From Sequoia sempervirens (Eukaryota > Streptophyta > Pinopsida > Cupressales > Cupressaceae): 64,000 nt of DNA. The notes below the pieces were generated by a model, which saw only the letters and a list, made by a program, of their open reading frames with translations, did no database searches and was not told where the DNA came from. The stretch is from contig VDFB02262673.1 in the NCBI GenBank assembly GCA_007258455.2, positions 162,233-226,232 of the forward strand. Direction: 5' to 3'. A program made the translations under genes and the position numbers. Shown in pieces: positions 34,863-48,900 of this stretch. Each line of letters starts with the position of its first letter. Position 1 is the first letter of the stretch.

Positions 34863-36647
34863 TGAAATATCCCAACCAAATTTTTCTTTGAAATTTCATA
34901 ACACAAACATCAATCCGCCAAGAGATTAGCATTAGCTTCCCAAAAATGATGATTAATTTAAAGAACTCAATGCCAAGAATGTTCACCAAGATCCTTCACA
35001 AGGTGAGGTGATAGCATATGGCGGAGTAAGCAACTAAAACTGAAAATGAAACTCAACTGGAAAGCTAATAGGCGGTGAACCAGCCATGAGAGAATTCCAC
35101 TCTACCACTTGATCAGTGGGGGGAAGACATTACAATGCAAACAAATTCATCCGTTGCGATAGGCATCCACTTATGAGTGGGAATTCGCCACTTTTCAGTG
35201 GGTGATTAAAGAAAGATTAATTGTTCTTTCTCCACACTGGCGGTAAACCGTCCAAGGGTTACAAATATATGAAATTTAACACTAAAATATGCAGTAATTT
35301 AAATGTCCGGAACAGTATTACTATTTACAGTCTTACAATGAAAACACAACTGCAATTTTCAAGTGTTATTACAATCTTTACAAAGCACAATGAAAGAATG
35401 ATTTTCCCACTTGATAATCTCTCAATTATTGAAGCTTGAAACCAAATCAGAAAATTGAAGCAAATTGATATAAAAATCTACAAACTGTAATTTTGAACCA
35501 GCAAACTGTAAACTCACAAAAATGTTCATAACACCTTCAAAATACCTCCGAATAAGCTGAAATAATTTGCAAAAGCTTTCTAAGAGGATGGTGCCCAATA
35601 TCATTACTTGAAATTGCATCAAAATTCAATATTTCATTCGGCACGAATTCCAATGCCCTCATATGATGGTACGGCCTTCTAGAGGGGCGATTTCTCTTGC
35701 TAAAATAACACACTTCAAATTAAATTCTGAATTTCTCCAAAGATGGTCGCCATTAGTCTAGAAATCAAATAAGCAAATACCCATAACAAAATAAAAATCA
35801 CACAAAGAGCTGTATATAAAAACCTCCTTCAGCCATGAAATAACCAGCAAACACAAACTGGAAATTATTACCAAATTCTTCAACTTTGAAGCTCAATATG
35901 TACTTCTAGATGAAGCACACTCTCAATCAACCATCTAGGGAACCATAGTTTCAGGCCCGAAGAATGGAGTAAAATTGCTAAACTTCCCCTTAGCCAAGTT
36001 CCGAAATCAATTCAGCAGCATAACTTTGCAATATTTTCCAAAAATGAAAATGAATGAGTAAGGCCTCAATAAATAAGCTTCAAATGGCAAATGAAACACT
36101 TTGAATTCCAAGAAGACGAATCACTTCAACTTCCAAAAGGGATGCCACTTCAACCATTCACTTTATTTTGAAATAATAAAATATTATTCATCTTCCATTT
36201 TTGGCGTCCATTTCAAAATGCAACAATAAAGCATTTATTAAATCATTAAATGCTCATCTTGACCCCTTAATGTCCCCTCTTTAAAACAACTTGAAGTCAT
36301 CAAGCCTAGGCATGGGGTACTTAAAAACATGAAATTGACTAAGTATAAAACACAGTCCAAGGAGATAACCAAAACCAATGCCAATATTGAAACTGATGGA
36401 TTGCCAAAAATAGCATGATGACCTGAGCTGAACTGCTGATGATGCCACTACCAAAATTAGACTTACTAAAAATAGCCAATGCCAAAAATAGTAAGTTCAC
36501 CTCAAAACCAACAAAAAGTTGAACTGAGCTGGAAGCAAGACTTACTGAAAATGGAAAGCCTAAATTTGCACATCTAAGTAGCCTACGGATTTTCAGAAAT
36601 AGGCTAAATCCAAATGAAGAGCGTAGGGCTAAATTGGGGACATTACA
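34863..36647 (-). mobile_element. Solo LTR with exact TSD CAATG
   Basis: Minus strand opens TGTAATGTCCCCAATTTAGC and closes GGTTGGGATATTTCA. CAATG lies at 34858-34862 and 36648-36652. It has the hairpins CCACTTGATCAGTGG (35105-35119), 35167-35180 and 35188-35201, and two C(A/T)-rich boxes near 36464-36494. It carries one GTACGGCC near 35672. Confidence 0.95.
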
Positions 36648-36652
36648 CAATG

Positions 36653-38114
36653 CCACTACTCAAAGATTTAGAAAATAGAAGAATTGAAGAAGAGCCTCCA
36701 CAAATGGTTGTCATTTCTTCTTTTTTCCTTTATTTTAGTTCTTTTCGTTGCTCAAAGGTCTATAAGTGGCTTTGTAGCCCATGCACAACTTCATGAGGCA
36801 CTTTTGTACACACTTTAGCATCTCAGCATGATATTTGTGCAATGCAATATTTCAATTGGTTAATGCCTAAAACAAGCATTTTTGTCTTGCAATGTGTGCA
36901 ATTTACCTCCCCTTTCTTTGACCCAAGGATGAAATGTTCCAACACAAGTCCTTTCTAATTGGGGTCAACATTGGAACAATTATAAATGTAAAGTACATTG
37001 CAATAAAAACTAAATGGAAAATAAATTAACATTTATGGTTTCAAAATCACATTAATGGTTTCTAGTTAAATCAAGATAAAAAATAATAGGGTTTGAAACT
37101 AGGGTTTTTTAATAAAAAGAGATAAAAATAGCTAGGGTTTTCTTTTGTTTCATGAACCTAAAATGGAAAAAAAAAAATGTAGAAGACAAACAAAATTTAA
37201 AAAACAAAAAATGGAAAACAAAAAGTCAAAATACAAAATTACCTTTTCAAGTTTACTTCAAATAAATGGTAGACTCTTCCAAATTGTAATAGTCTGCCCC
37301 CAAAAAAAAAATCAATACTCTGTATGTAACTTTTAAGAATTTTCACTGAAGAGATTGTATATATACACAGGAAGTGTTTATTGAATTGTCTTGTGTTTTT
37401 ATGATGACAGTTTAACAAGTCCTCAAGGAACATTCACATTACATTGACATTGCAAATAAGAACAAATTGCACTACTTGGAAGAAAAAAACAACTATAATT
37501 TGTTAATTCATTATTCTGCCTTTCAAAACCAAATACACAAACAAAATATATATAATTTTCTGACCTCTTAAACTTCCAAGTGCCTGTGGAAGCTTGATAA
37601 CACGACTAGCTTCAATATTTAAATCTGCTAAATGTTAATGCCACCTGTGAATCCACTTTGGAATCTCCACGCACCCAGATTAAACTTTGGCCACCAATTT
37701 GCCAACCTCCAGAATATGTAACGGATCCACCATACCACGAAATAGCATTAAACTGAAATAAGTTCTACGCCCCATCTTTAGATGTGTATCTATTGTGCAT
37801 ATAAAGAGTATGTGTTTATTAAACACTTGACCAACAATTAGACCCTCACGCCACTCTAAAAGGAATGTGATTTTTCCTTTAACTTCACTCTAGAATATTT
37901 CTTGTCAATGGTCATGTATCACTAGAAAATTGAAGTTAGACCTCCACGCCCAACATAAGTGAATACTGCCACACCCGCATTCATTCATAGATTTAATAAC
38001 CCAAACATCAGCACTAGTTTTGATATGAATGTCAAAATCTCCATATCACCTAGAAAGAAGACCTCAACCTGCTCTTTTCAGTTTACGCCACACTTATAAA
38101 TCCAATGCTCTAGC
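36653..38114. other. No gene recognised
   Basis: A-rich tracts at 37165-37250. On the minus strand about 37880-37660 is open for about 65 codons (containing MGRRTYFSLMLFRGMVDP), but I recognise no family and stops flank it. Confidence 0.35.
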
Positions 38115-38119
38115 CTTAA

Positions 38120-40293
38120 TGAAATGTGCTAGTAAATTTTTTTCTTGAATTACACAACACAACTAGCACTACGCCAAATGGATTAGCGTTAGCTTCAAAA
38201 AGGAATAAATTGAAATTGCACTCAATGCCAAGAATGTGCACACAAGATCGTTTGAAAGGCGAGGTGCTAACATATGGCGGAGGAACTAAGCTACTAACTA
38301 AAAATTGAATTACAATTAAATGCTGATAGGCGGTGAACCAGCCATGAGAATTTCCACGCTACCACTTCAACAGTGGGGGGAAAACATTACAATACAAAAC
38401 TAATTCATCCGCTGCGGCGGGCATCCACTTAGAGTGGGGATTCACCACTTTTCAGTGGGTACAAAAGATAGATTAACAAGTTCTTTTCCACATTGGCGTT
38501 AAACCATCCAGGGGTTACAATGTTGTAATTGAAACACAATAAATGCTGAAATAAGAATGACTGGACAGTACTATTGTTACCAGCATTTACAATGATCTTA
38601 TTACAATGAATATCATTAGAAATTTGCTCCAAAACAGCTACAATAACTTTACTATATTTCTTATTACAATGATGAACTGAAAAGCTAGAGGAATATAGCA
38701 AGGGAAAGACCATACCAGGTCTGATTTTCAAACCAGCAAACTGTGATTCTCAACTAGCAGCTATGCAAACTTCCAAATGTTAATAACTCCCACAAATCTT
38801 CACCAAAATTCAATGAGACAGCAGCTGATCATCATTAAATTTGTCATATCTTCACCCAAAGAACTTCTATATCCTTCAAATGGACTGCACATTGAGTTAG
38901 CAGCATAGATGCCAAAGAGAGATTGCACGAAATGGAAAGAAATAAGTCTGATATAAACTTCCAACAAACTCTAGTTCAGACCAGCAAGAATACTTTCACC
39001 AATTTGCTTCTATCTTCATCCAAAATGCTCCAATCACTTGCAAATTGAGTGCACATGAACTAGAAGCTTAAACACCCATGAAATATAGCATAACTTGGAA
39101 AGTGCTAAGTCTGATATAAATTTCCAGTGAACCAAAATACAGACCAGCAAGCATTACAACCACCAATATGCTTAATTCTCTCACAAACTCCCACAATACT
39201 CTCCAAAACTGAAACACAATGCCTCCTAAAGGCAAGGCGACCAAATAACATGAATTAAGCAATACAAAGCAGCAACAAATGAAAAACTCGAATTCCAATG
39301 CAGCTATGGAGATGGTACAGCCCTAGGAAGAGGGCGACCTCTCTTAAAAATTGGAGACTTGATAATAAAATCTGATACTTCACCCAAAGGGTCGCCACAA
39401 GCATAGAAATTGATTAGCCAAATACCCACAACCAAATAAAAATCACACAGAGCTGCACACAAAAATCTACTTCAGCTGTATAATAACCAGCAAGCTCAAA
39501 TCTAGAAAAATCTCACTAAAACTCAACAATGAAGCTCAATATGCACTTTTGAATGAAGCACACTCCCAATTGGCCATCTAGGGAACCATAGTTTCAAGCC
39601 CGAAGAATGGTGTAGAAATACTAAGCTCCCCCTTAGCCGGGTTCTGAAATCAATTCAGCAGCATAGCTTTACAATATTTTCCAAAGATGAGAATGAAGGT
39701 TCAAAGCATCAATAAATAAGCTTCAGTTGGGCAAATGAAGCAACTTGAACTCTTCAAATTCCAAGAAGTTGAATCACTTCAACTTCCAAAAGGGATGCCA
39801 CCTTTTTGCATTTTACTTTTTGAAATAATAAAATATTACTCAACCTCCTTTAGGCGTCCAACTTCACTTTGCAACAATAAAGCATTTAATAAATCATTAA
39901 ATGCACAATTGACCCCCCTTAATGGCCCCTCTTTTAAAACAACATGAAGTTATTACTCCTAGGCGTGGGGTACAACTGAGAAACATGAAATTTGACTAAG
40001 TATAAACTCAGCCCATGAAGATAACCAAACCCAAAGCCAAACTAAAACTGAAGAAAGGCAAGATAACTTGAGTTGAACTGATGATGATGCCACTGCCACA
40101 ATTAGACTTACTAAAAATAGCCAACTTCTATAAATAGTAAATCCGCAACAAAACCCAAAGAAAACTGAACTGAGCTGGAAGTAGGACATACTGAAAGTGG
40201 AAACCCTAAATTTGCACATCTAAGTAGCCTACGGATTTCCGGAAATAGGCTAAAACCAAATGAAGAGTGAATGGCCAAAATGGGGACATTACA
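38120..40293 (-). mobile_element. Solo LTR with exact TSD CTTAA
   Basis: Minus strand opens TGTAATGTCCCCATTTTGGC and closes CTAGCACATTTCA. CTTAA lies at 38115-38119 and 40294-40298. Family B: hairpins at 38362-38376, 38425-38437 and 38445-38458, GC-rich motif at 38406-38428, and the U3 inverted motif AGCCTACGGATTTCCGGAAA near 40227. It is slightly longer (2174 bp) than element 3's LTR. Confidence 0.95.
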
Positions 40294-40298
40294 CTTAA

Positions 40299-41224
40299 GG
40301 ACTGAAGTCCACGTCCCAATATAACCTGTCCAATTAATTTAATCACTAAAAAACCAGAATTAAACAAATTTATTGCTCAAACCATAAATCTATTTTTTCT
40401 CACATGGGCTTAGTATACTTTAGTGCAGTCTTCCAATTGAGCAGCCAACATAGCCCACAATTTCTCCAAGACTCTCGTTTTTTTCTAAATGAGTCATGCC
40501 AACTATTAGAAATATTTAAGAGTACATACCAAACTCACGATTTTTTCAAACTTTGTCCCTTCTAAATTTTGCCCAGTTGTTTGATTAATGGTTGTCAACT
40601 AACCATTTACAGACACCTCAAACAGTGAAAATCAATACAACCCAAACTCTAACAATTTTGTCTTGCCTGACAAGACCTCACAAAATTGCACCTGTAACCC
40701 CTTTTGTTTATTTTGTAATTCAACAATGAAATTTGTGTATGGTTTTTGAGTAAAAACACCTGTTGATCAACTAGGAAGGATCTCCCACCTTCGAAATTGA
40801 TGTCCTTTATGAAGGTTTTGGTTTTCACAAAGCCCCAAGATGAACACTATTCAACCAGTAATAACTTGTTTCCCAAAATTTACTCTTCTTCCCTTTCCGT
40901 AACTCCCACACAATTCTTGAAATTCTCCATATTAACTTTTATTTTTTAATTCTTATATCTCCCTTTTTGGACCCCAACCATTAAAGTATTAACTTCACCT
41001 TTTTTAAAAACACCTTATGTCTCCTTTTTATAGGATTTTAATAAACGCTAATTTAACTTAAGAATTTTTTTTATCGGTGAGCTAGGCATAGGGGAGTCAT
41101 ACCCCATAAATTTATTTGAGAGTAAAAATATTGGTAACTTGCATGCCCAAAAAGGGGTGCATAACCTATTACTAAATCACCTACGCTGATAAATCTACAA
41201 GAACTATCACTATGGATCTAACCA
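40299..41224. other. No gene seen
   Basis: AT-rich sequence without a convincing frame. Confidence 0.45.
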
Positions 41225-42640
41225 CCTCATCTTAACATGGGAGAACAATATCAAATTATTTTAAATTTTGATTTTCCTTCTTTCGTAGCTGATCTCAACT
41301 TCATTTGATGTGTGGATTTTGGAGGGGAGATCTTCTTCCTCATGACTTTTGTCCAACCTTGTTTGGGTTGAGAATCTATGTTATTACCTTTTGTACTATC
41401 AGCACAATCTTTAAGATAGCCTCTCAGGGGTAGCTGGTGCCACACTGGTCTTATCCCTCTTTTCCAAAGTCACCATTTCTTGCTTATTTTTGGTAACTCT
41501 GGGTAGTTGCTCCTTGACTCCAGACATAACACTCTTAAGAGTAGCATCCCCCATCTATGGAGAGAGTGCTCTAGAAATTGAGGGAGGGTTGGGAGTTGAA
41601 GCAAGCAACTTCTATAAGTGTAGTGGATGAATCCACCGTGCAATGTTGTGGCATAGTACCTTTCCTCCAAGACCCCAAAGAATCAAAGTTTGTCTTGGGC
41701 CTAGCACACTTTGCTAAAGTGTGCCCAGTTTCATAGCATCGTCAGTAGTGAAATGGAATTCCTTCATAATCCAGCAACTGAGTCCAACAACGGTTGGTGA
41801 TTCTAAAGGTGATTTCTACTGGGAGATCCTTGGAAGTATCAAAATCAACTACTATGTAAGCAAAGGTTGTGTGGGCAAAATTAGAAGTATCACTGTCAAG
41901 CGCCAAAAAATCACCTAGGTGTTACCTATTGCTCCAATGCATGAATTGAACCAAAATTGCAGTGGAAGGTTTGGGAGTCGAACCCAAACAGGTTTTACTT
42001 TGAATGATTCAAAGAGGATTAAAATTGGGATACCAGGTTTGAGAAGGAGCAAATGTTGCCCCCAAATCCATCGCTCTCTCAAAATGGCATCTTGATCCTT
42101 CCCTTTATCAAAAATTGCAATGGAAAAACCCTTTGCACAAGGGTATACCTCTAGATTGCCAGTCAACATCGGCCTCATGCCTCAACAATCCACCTATGCA
42201 GTTCTGGGAGGTTGGGCCATAGTTGATTAAACTGACCGATCAATCCATTAGGTGTGAAGAATTGCTCACCCTCTATTGCTTTTTCATAATATCCTCACCA
42301 AATTCAAGGACAGGGGAAGATGCTACCTGTCTGACGGGTTTGGAAAGGTTTGCAACTAGACAATCCACCACCACATTCGATTGCACTAAGAAAGCATCCC
42401 AGGCATTGAGTCTCACCCCTGTTTTGGGGACCACAGAAATCTTGGCTTGGTTTTCAGAAGCCCTACAACCATTAGCCACCTCCTCTTTAGAATCGTTGAC
42501 ACATTGGGTGCATCCACGCAAAATAGGGCACTGTTAAATTGCGAAGGGTAGGTTGCGAAAGAAATATGGGCAAAAGGGTTTATATTTTCTTTGAGCGCCA
42601 TCGTAGCTCTAAGGTTTCCCAAGGTGAGGATAGGTGAGCG
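41225..42640 (-). pseudogene. L1-type LINE ORF1 relic (DUF4283-like)
   Basis: Minus strand, right to left: ILRERWIWGQHLLLLKPGIP, FESFKVKPVWVRLPNLPLQF and CIGAIGNTLGDFL (about 42100-41910), the DUF4283-type module of plant LINE ORF1, which binds element RNA. A zinc-knuckle remnant follows (RCYETGHTLAKC, about 41735-41700), with a stop where the first Cys should be, then a basic tail. There are several stops and frame changes. ORF2 is not seen next to it. Confidence 0.78.
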
Positions 42641-44090
42641 CCACTATGTTTGCCCCACCCAAACATTTTTGCAGGCCTCTATCACAAATCTGACACTGTT
42701 GAAGATCACGCATGAGGATTTGTAGGAGGCAAAGCAGTCATAGCAAAAAAAGCAAAGCTGAAATACTTCTACATTAGTTTAATTAGTCTGTGCCCCTTTC
42801 TAATATTTCTATAATTTAACTTAAGGACATTAGCATTTAATTAAAATAATATCAAATCGACTAAACCTAGAGAAAGGACACTACACAAATAGTCTATAGG
42901 CTCTTTTAAATGCACCAAGGGTTGCCACAGACCTGCCCAATGGTATTCAATTGATGTTTGTTGCTCAATTTGTGTGCTGTTTTTTTCTTCTATGGCATGT
43001 GTTTTGGCTCCAATTCTCTTTTTTTCCTCCTCTTTGTGCTTGCAAATGAAATGAGTGTGCTTCTACAAGGTTAGAGTTCATTTTAAGTATGTTTTAAGTT
43101 TCTTATTTTTTCTTTTACTTTTCCTTTTGGTAATTCTCTATTGCAAGTCATTCTATCATTTGAGATACACCAAGTCTAGCAAATCATACCAAACTCATTG
43201 GGTACTTGGATCACAAGTCCCTAGCCCTCAATTAGGCTTGCTCACCTTGAGGCTCACCAAGTCTCAACGAGTCTTGTAACATTGATATATATAATGCTAT
43301 AATTATATTGATACATGTCATTATTATTGTTTTCATGTATAGTCTGGTTACATCAACATACATATAATATTACATTTGCACCTATCAATATTACAGATAT
43401 ACATAGTGGTATATAGATTAATATATTAATATGACATAGATTCATTTCAAATCTTTTTTTTATTTCACATAAATATTATTTATCAATATATATAATATTG
43501 ATCAAGATTATATATCAGTATACATTTAAATAATTGTTTGAATTTACGCATATCAATATTATTATTTTCACATATATACATCATCATTATAATATTATAT
43601 ATATGCATATCATTATTTTTTCAATATCTTCTATCAATATTATGTAGCATTGTTTTAAACACCTAAATTTTATAATCAATAAACATTTAAGTTCTTATTT
43701 GTATTTACATATATCAATATTATCATATTCACATATATACATCATCATTATACATGTGCATAAAAATTATTTTTCAATATCTTTTATGTAGTATTTTCAA
43801 TATTAGATACCTAAATTTTAGGTACTACCTATCAACACACATTCTTTTAGTTTATTTATTAATAAATACTAATATATATTTACTTGATATTGATTTTAAT
43901 CACTTTTAACAAAGATTATTAACGTATTTTTATGCATTCTATGCCTCCATTTTCTTTGGGAATTTTTTTTTTTTTTCTTTTATTTTTCATTTGTTTTCCT
44001 CTTTTCTTGCCCTTTGTTTTGTGGTTTTCTTGTCACCTCACCCACACATCTATTTTAAGTGTCAAGTTTGAAATCCAAATCATAACTTTT
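42641..44090. other. No gene seen; AT-rich with imperfect duplication
   Basis: 43262-43920 is very AT-rich. A ~160-bp block containing CACATATATACATCATCATT occurs at 43569 and again at 43730. Not coding. Confidence 0.6.
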
Positions 44091-44412
44091 CTCTTATTGA
44101 TGATGAATCATTTAGTATGATTCAAAACATGGATGCAAAAATACACTTGTTTGAATCCAAAAGTGCTCTACTAACTTCATGGATTGTGGAGAACTCGTTC
44201 CTACTAAGATATTCAAAAATTTGTAAGCAAACAATATTTAATTAATAATCATAATTTGTAACTTGTAAAGTAAAGACTTCAATTTTTTTACCTAGTGTTT
44301 GGATGGATCTCCTTCAAATAACTAGTGTCAAAGAAAAGAGCTTTACCTTAGCTTGCTTGTAATTTTGCAACTTTCAAATAATTTGGTCACTTAAGTCAAT
44401 TTTGGGTGTCAT
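44091..44412 (-). pseudogene. hAT transposase pseudogene, C-terminal fragment
   Basis: Read from 44412 leftward: DLSDQII*KLQNYKQAKVKL, like the QxxI..L..Y..A.G.F stretch of hAT proteins that follows the RW..QLH motif. That motif lies on the far side of element 2 (about 50920), so this is the distal half of the same gene, split by the insertion. The dimerisation domain is not seen. Confidence 0.65.
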
Positions 44413-45992
44413 TGTAGAAACCCTAAGTTTCCCCTAATCCTGAATCTGAAAGTTTTCTGATGTTTTTTCTGAAGTTTTGGGTTTTTGACTATCTTTTGAG
44501 TTTTCTGACGTTTCTAGGGTTTTAAGCATAAAATGCAATATGGCGATTTTGGCAATAAATGAAGAATAAATTCTATAAAAAGTATTTAACTCCGTAAACA
44601 TCAAACCCTAACACGGATACTGAAGCCAGTTCATATATTATTCTTTTGCAATGATTACAATGAAGTGTTGATAACATGCAAAGTGAAAGACAATAAATAT
44701 TTGAAAAAACCTGATTTTGAAACAGCAATGAATATTCGCCAGATGATAGTACGGCTCCACCAATATCAGCTTCTCCCGATCTTCAAAGCTTGCTCACTGT
44801 TCCTGAGATGTAAGTGCCTCCAGAATGGAAGACCAAAGGCCAATAAGTAAGGCATTTTGCCTTAGGTGAAGAATACGCCCTTTTTTCTGCTGGTACGGCC
44901 AGGTAATAACAGTAGTACGGCCAGAATAATGACAGCAGCAAACAATTAAACTGTACGGCTTCCTCTGTAGCTTCCCAGTTCTCTGAATATTAGGCGCCTG
45001 CACTGACAAACTCCTTTGGAAGTCTTCTATGAAGAAATGTGTTTAAATGCAAAGATTCAACTTAGTTAAGGTACGGCCCTGCTGTACAAAGTACGGCCTG
45101 TCAGAACAGCAATAAGTTTTGTACGGACTTCTCCAAATATCAATGTTTGAATCTCTGGAATGGGCGCCTTGATGAATGAATACTGTCTGGATGCAAAACA
45201 CTGAAGAATCTCTGATAATAGACAATCTCTGAAGCTCTGTAATTTCTTCTGGATGAAGAAATCTCACAACTGGCAGTAAATCGGGTGATATCTCACACCC
45301 TCTGAACTGATTCACTGGAGATGGCTCGTTCTCCAAGAATTTTCGAACACAAACCCTAAGGTCTCCGTTCTCTGGCAAAAAATGGCAAATTTTCAATTCA
45401 TCAAATGTCATAATGGCTCAAAAACCAATGCAAAATCCCTTTATTGCACAAAAGTGTGATTTCCTTAATAATAGGGAATTTTAATATATTTCAACTTTTA
45501 ATCTTTTTAATTCCCCATAGTTCCAGCCAGAATATTTTATAATAAATTAATTCGCAAACTGGCCCCCTTTTAATGATGGCGCACCCCTCAAGGCAAAATC
45601 ACTTAAGTTATAATTTTAAATTATAACTTTATATTATAAACATTAATTAATTAATATTTAATCAATGTAATTAAATATTAATATTTCTCCCGTTACTTAT
45701 CCGTTTCCTGTTCCGTCTGATGCTGACGAACTCTGAAGTGATTCCGGATGCCGCCAAAGCCATACTGCTAAAAATAGCAGGGGTCCCACACTGCCTGCCA
45801 GGAACTGCTAAAAATAGCAATTCTGCAAAAAGCCTCCGATTGAGCCAGAACGAAAGACCGCTGATCAATCTCTGCTAACTAAAGCTGAGCCAAGCTCCGA
45901 AGTGACCCTCTATCCAAACAATCAGCCTACGAGGGTCGCATGATAGGCTAAACTCACGATCTCTGATGCTCGTCAAAAATGGGGACATGATA
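44413..45992 (-). repeat. 3' LTR of element 2
   Basis: Ends TGTAGAAACC on the left and GGGGACATGATA on the right; the other LTR has ATGACA there. It has GTACGG motifs through 44751-45120, two CTGCTAAAAATAGCA palindromes (about 45768 and 45808) and the inverted CAGCCTACGAGG...GATAGGCT motif near 45924. The element ORF reads into its right edge. Confidence 0.95.
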
Positions 45993-48900
45993 GTCCGCCC
46001 TCCCTAAAATTGCTTGACCCCAAGCAATCTCTACTGCAAAGAAAACTCCGATCCTCGGAAGGCCCAAAAGAAAAAACTGTGAAATGTCCCACACATCACG
46101 ATCTGTCTCCTGTAGCATCATCAAAAACTCAACTGCGCAATCAATACCTGGATCCCAAACCCAGCGTGAAAGTCTGTCGTGATGATCCTCCTCAGGCTGC
46201 CACTGCGCTCTACTGTCTCCAACTTCACCATGCTGCGAATAGTGAAGTAACTCAATGGGACCCACCCAATACTCTGTGTCAAAGTTGTCGCCACCGAGAT
46301 CCCAATACAATATGAATCCACATCCATCTGTCATGCAGAGATAAAAACTTCTAGAAGCATCTACTATCCTGGATCTCTCCCTTTCCTCTGCTAAACCCTC
46401 ATGGATGTGATAATTGTCCAAACCATCATGCCAACTAATACCATAGTCGCCCCGTAACCATGTAACTGTATGAATCTGCGACATAGAAGTAGCAAGCCCT
46501 GTCAAATACATATCGGCATGATGTAAAACTGACTGCTGTCCCTGCAAGTAATACCCCGCAAACTGCTGAGTCGAGTACCTGCAGTCGCCAACCCCATCTC
46601 GTGAAGATGGTAACTCTGCACACAATAATGAATTACTCCCCTCGACTGTACCGAGAGAATCACCCTGTGCACAAGTACTGTGCATCGAATACGAACCATG
46701 TACAGGTGGATCAAAGGAAAAACTATAAGCACCCCTCACCGTGTACACCTCATTAAACTCCTCTGTGAGTCTTGTTTGGAATTGCGATGCACTGGAACAA
46801 TCCCAAACACTACGATCATCACCCAACCTGAAACTAGTATCAAGAGTACGATCAGCCTCCAACTCGAAGAGTGGATTATCATAGACCAAACCACCATCAA
46901 ATTCAAATAATGGATTGTTCACAAACTGCACAATCACTCCATCCTGATCTGAATCATCCATCTCTGAATCGCTGGAATAATAAAATGAATTGTACTCCTG
47001 ACTTGGCTCAACCAGCCGCCTATCATAGTCAACTGAATCTGATGAAATGATTGATTTGCTTCCAGGAGAGGGAAACAAATCAACATAAGTGCCAATCTCC
47101 CAACTGGATGAGACTCTGGATATCTGCTGTGAAGATGGACAAGTGTCGAGGGTTGTCACACAACTCTCCAGTGTATCAACAACCATGTCACAGGAACTAT
47201 GAATGAGCTGCCCTGCATCATCTATCGCAGAACTAATGTCGAGAGGACCTGGTGCAACGCGTGGCTCACTGCAACTCTCATCTAGTGTACTCATCCTTTC
47301 TGTACCAACTGCTCCTGTGTCTGTGCTGGATATAACCTCATCCTCGACATCTCCCTCACTACTATGTACCATGGGTGTATACTCCTCACCAACCACTGCC
47401 ATGGAAGACTAAACTATATCCAAAGGTGGTGAAGATTGTGCTAAACTCAACGCCACGGTAAACCTCTCAATCTGTAACTGTGACTCTCGAAGAGCCCGCT
47501 GGGTGCTATGCAATGAGTCCCTAGTCACCTCCAGCTCATGAGTGAGCTCATCAATCTGTTCTCCCTTTCCCTGCAATGCATCATAACAAATGCAATCCCA
47601 CTCGAGAAGAAAATCCCTGTCCGCAAGCAGTCCTAGGTAATTTTGTTTCATCGTTCCAATCGCTTCTCGGAGTGCATGTATCACTGCAAGGGAGAAACCA
47701 CTCTCACTGTGCTCATCTGTCAAAGGCGGACCCCAACCATAGGTAGTCAACATCTGACGAGCAACGTCAAAATGCTCAAGGGCGGTGGCAATCATATTAT
47801 CATTCACTTGTAGTTGCCCAACCAAATGATGCGGACTCTGAAGCTTACGACCCCCATACAAGATTTCCGGTTCACCATATGCACTATGATATGACGCTGA
47901 TCCGTCATCGCTCACCGCATGATAAGCAACATCATGTGTGCTTTCATCCATGCACACATCAGCGTTTAAGGTACTGCTGCTCGGTACCTCAAAGGATGGC
48001 TCAACTGATATGGTAGAAGTTGCTGGTCTGACAGTATCTTCACACGCTTCTACTCTAACAGTGACCGTATGCCCATCCGACACACGATCCTGGGATTCCA
48101 TATCAACATACGAATCCTTTAGCTTGTTTTCAAAGGTCTGATCCGAAAAATCAGATTCACCATGACTTAAATTCTCAACGCCAACTGCATCTGTAGTACC
48201 CAACTCTTGAGTCTCTTCACGTGACAACTCAATAGGGTTACTTTGCATCTGCGAAACAGCTGCTATCTCATGCTCACGCGAAGTTTTAACAACGCTGTCA
48301 TAAAAATCAGAAGTGACTTCAATAGTCGAAGCTTCTTGAGTCACCTCCTGCAAAGACGATGTAAGTAAATTATTACCCCAAGCTGTGCTAGTGCTGTCTT
48401 GACTCAAATCAGCACGCTTATCAAATTCCTGTAATAAATTTCTGCCTACTTCATAGGGATTTGAAAACACCAAATCATTCTCATGAAGGATTGTATCACC
48501 CTTATGCGTAGATTCTCTATCCGTTCCAGACGTAAACAACTCACGAGCTATAGTCAGATATTTTTGTCTTGCAAACTCTGTCTTATGGCAAAGACTCGGG
48601 TGCAAGTCCATGTAACTCATGAAAGGAAGTTTTGTTTTAATCTTCTGAGGTAGAATGCTATACTCCTGGAACATGCTAATCACTTCTCCTTCCGTGTTTT
48701 GTGGTGTTCTGTCAATCGTGATCCTTCCGCTTATCTCAGGTGATACTAACTGCCACTCGTTGTTCGCTGTCCTAAATGTATCAACAAACAAACCCTCATG
48801 CTGTTCACCTGTTATAGCCTCATCGGGCTCCTGTCTCCTGAAAGTAGGCCTAGTAGGCCTATCTGCTGTCCGTGACACTGTCCTAGGAGCTCTCCGTGAA

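Noticed and set aside
44794..45411. Frames of 71 and 122 aa on the minus strand, repeated at 49658-50255
   Set aside because: Shadows within the two LTRs of element 2; not conserved as protein.
46121..46732. Minus-strand frames of 62-76 aa overlapping the element 2 ORF
   Set aside because: Out of frame with the conserved long ORF and without independent support.
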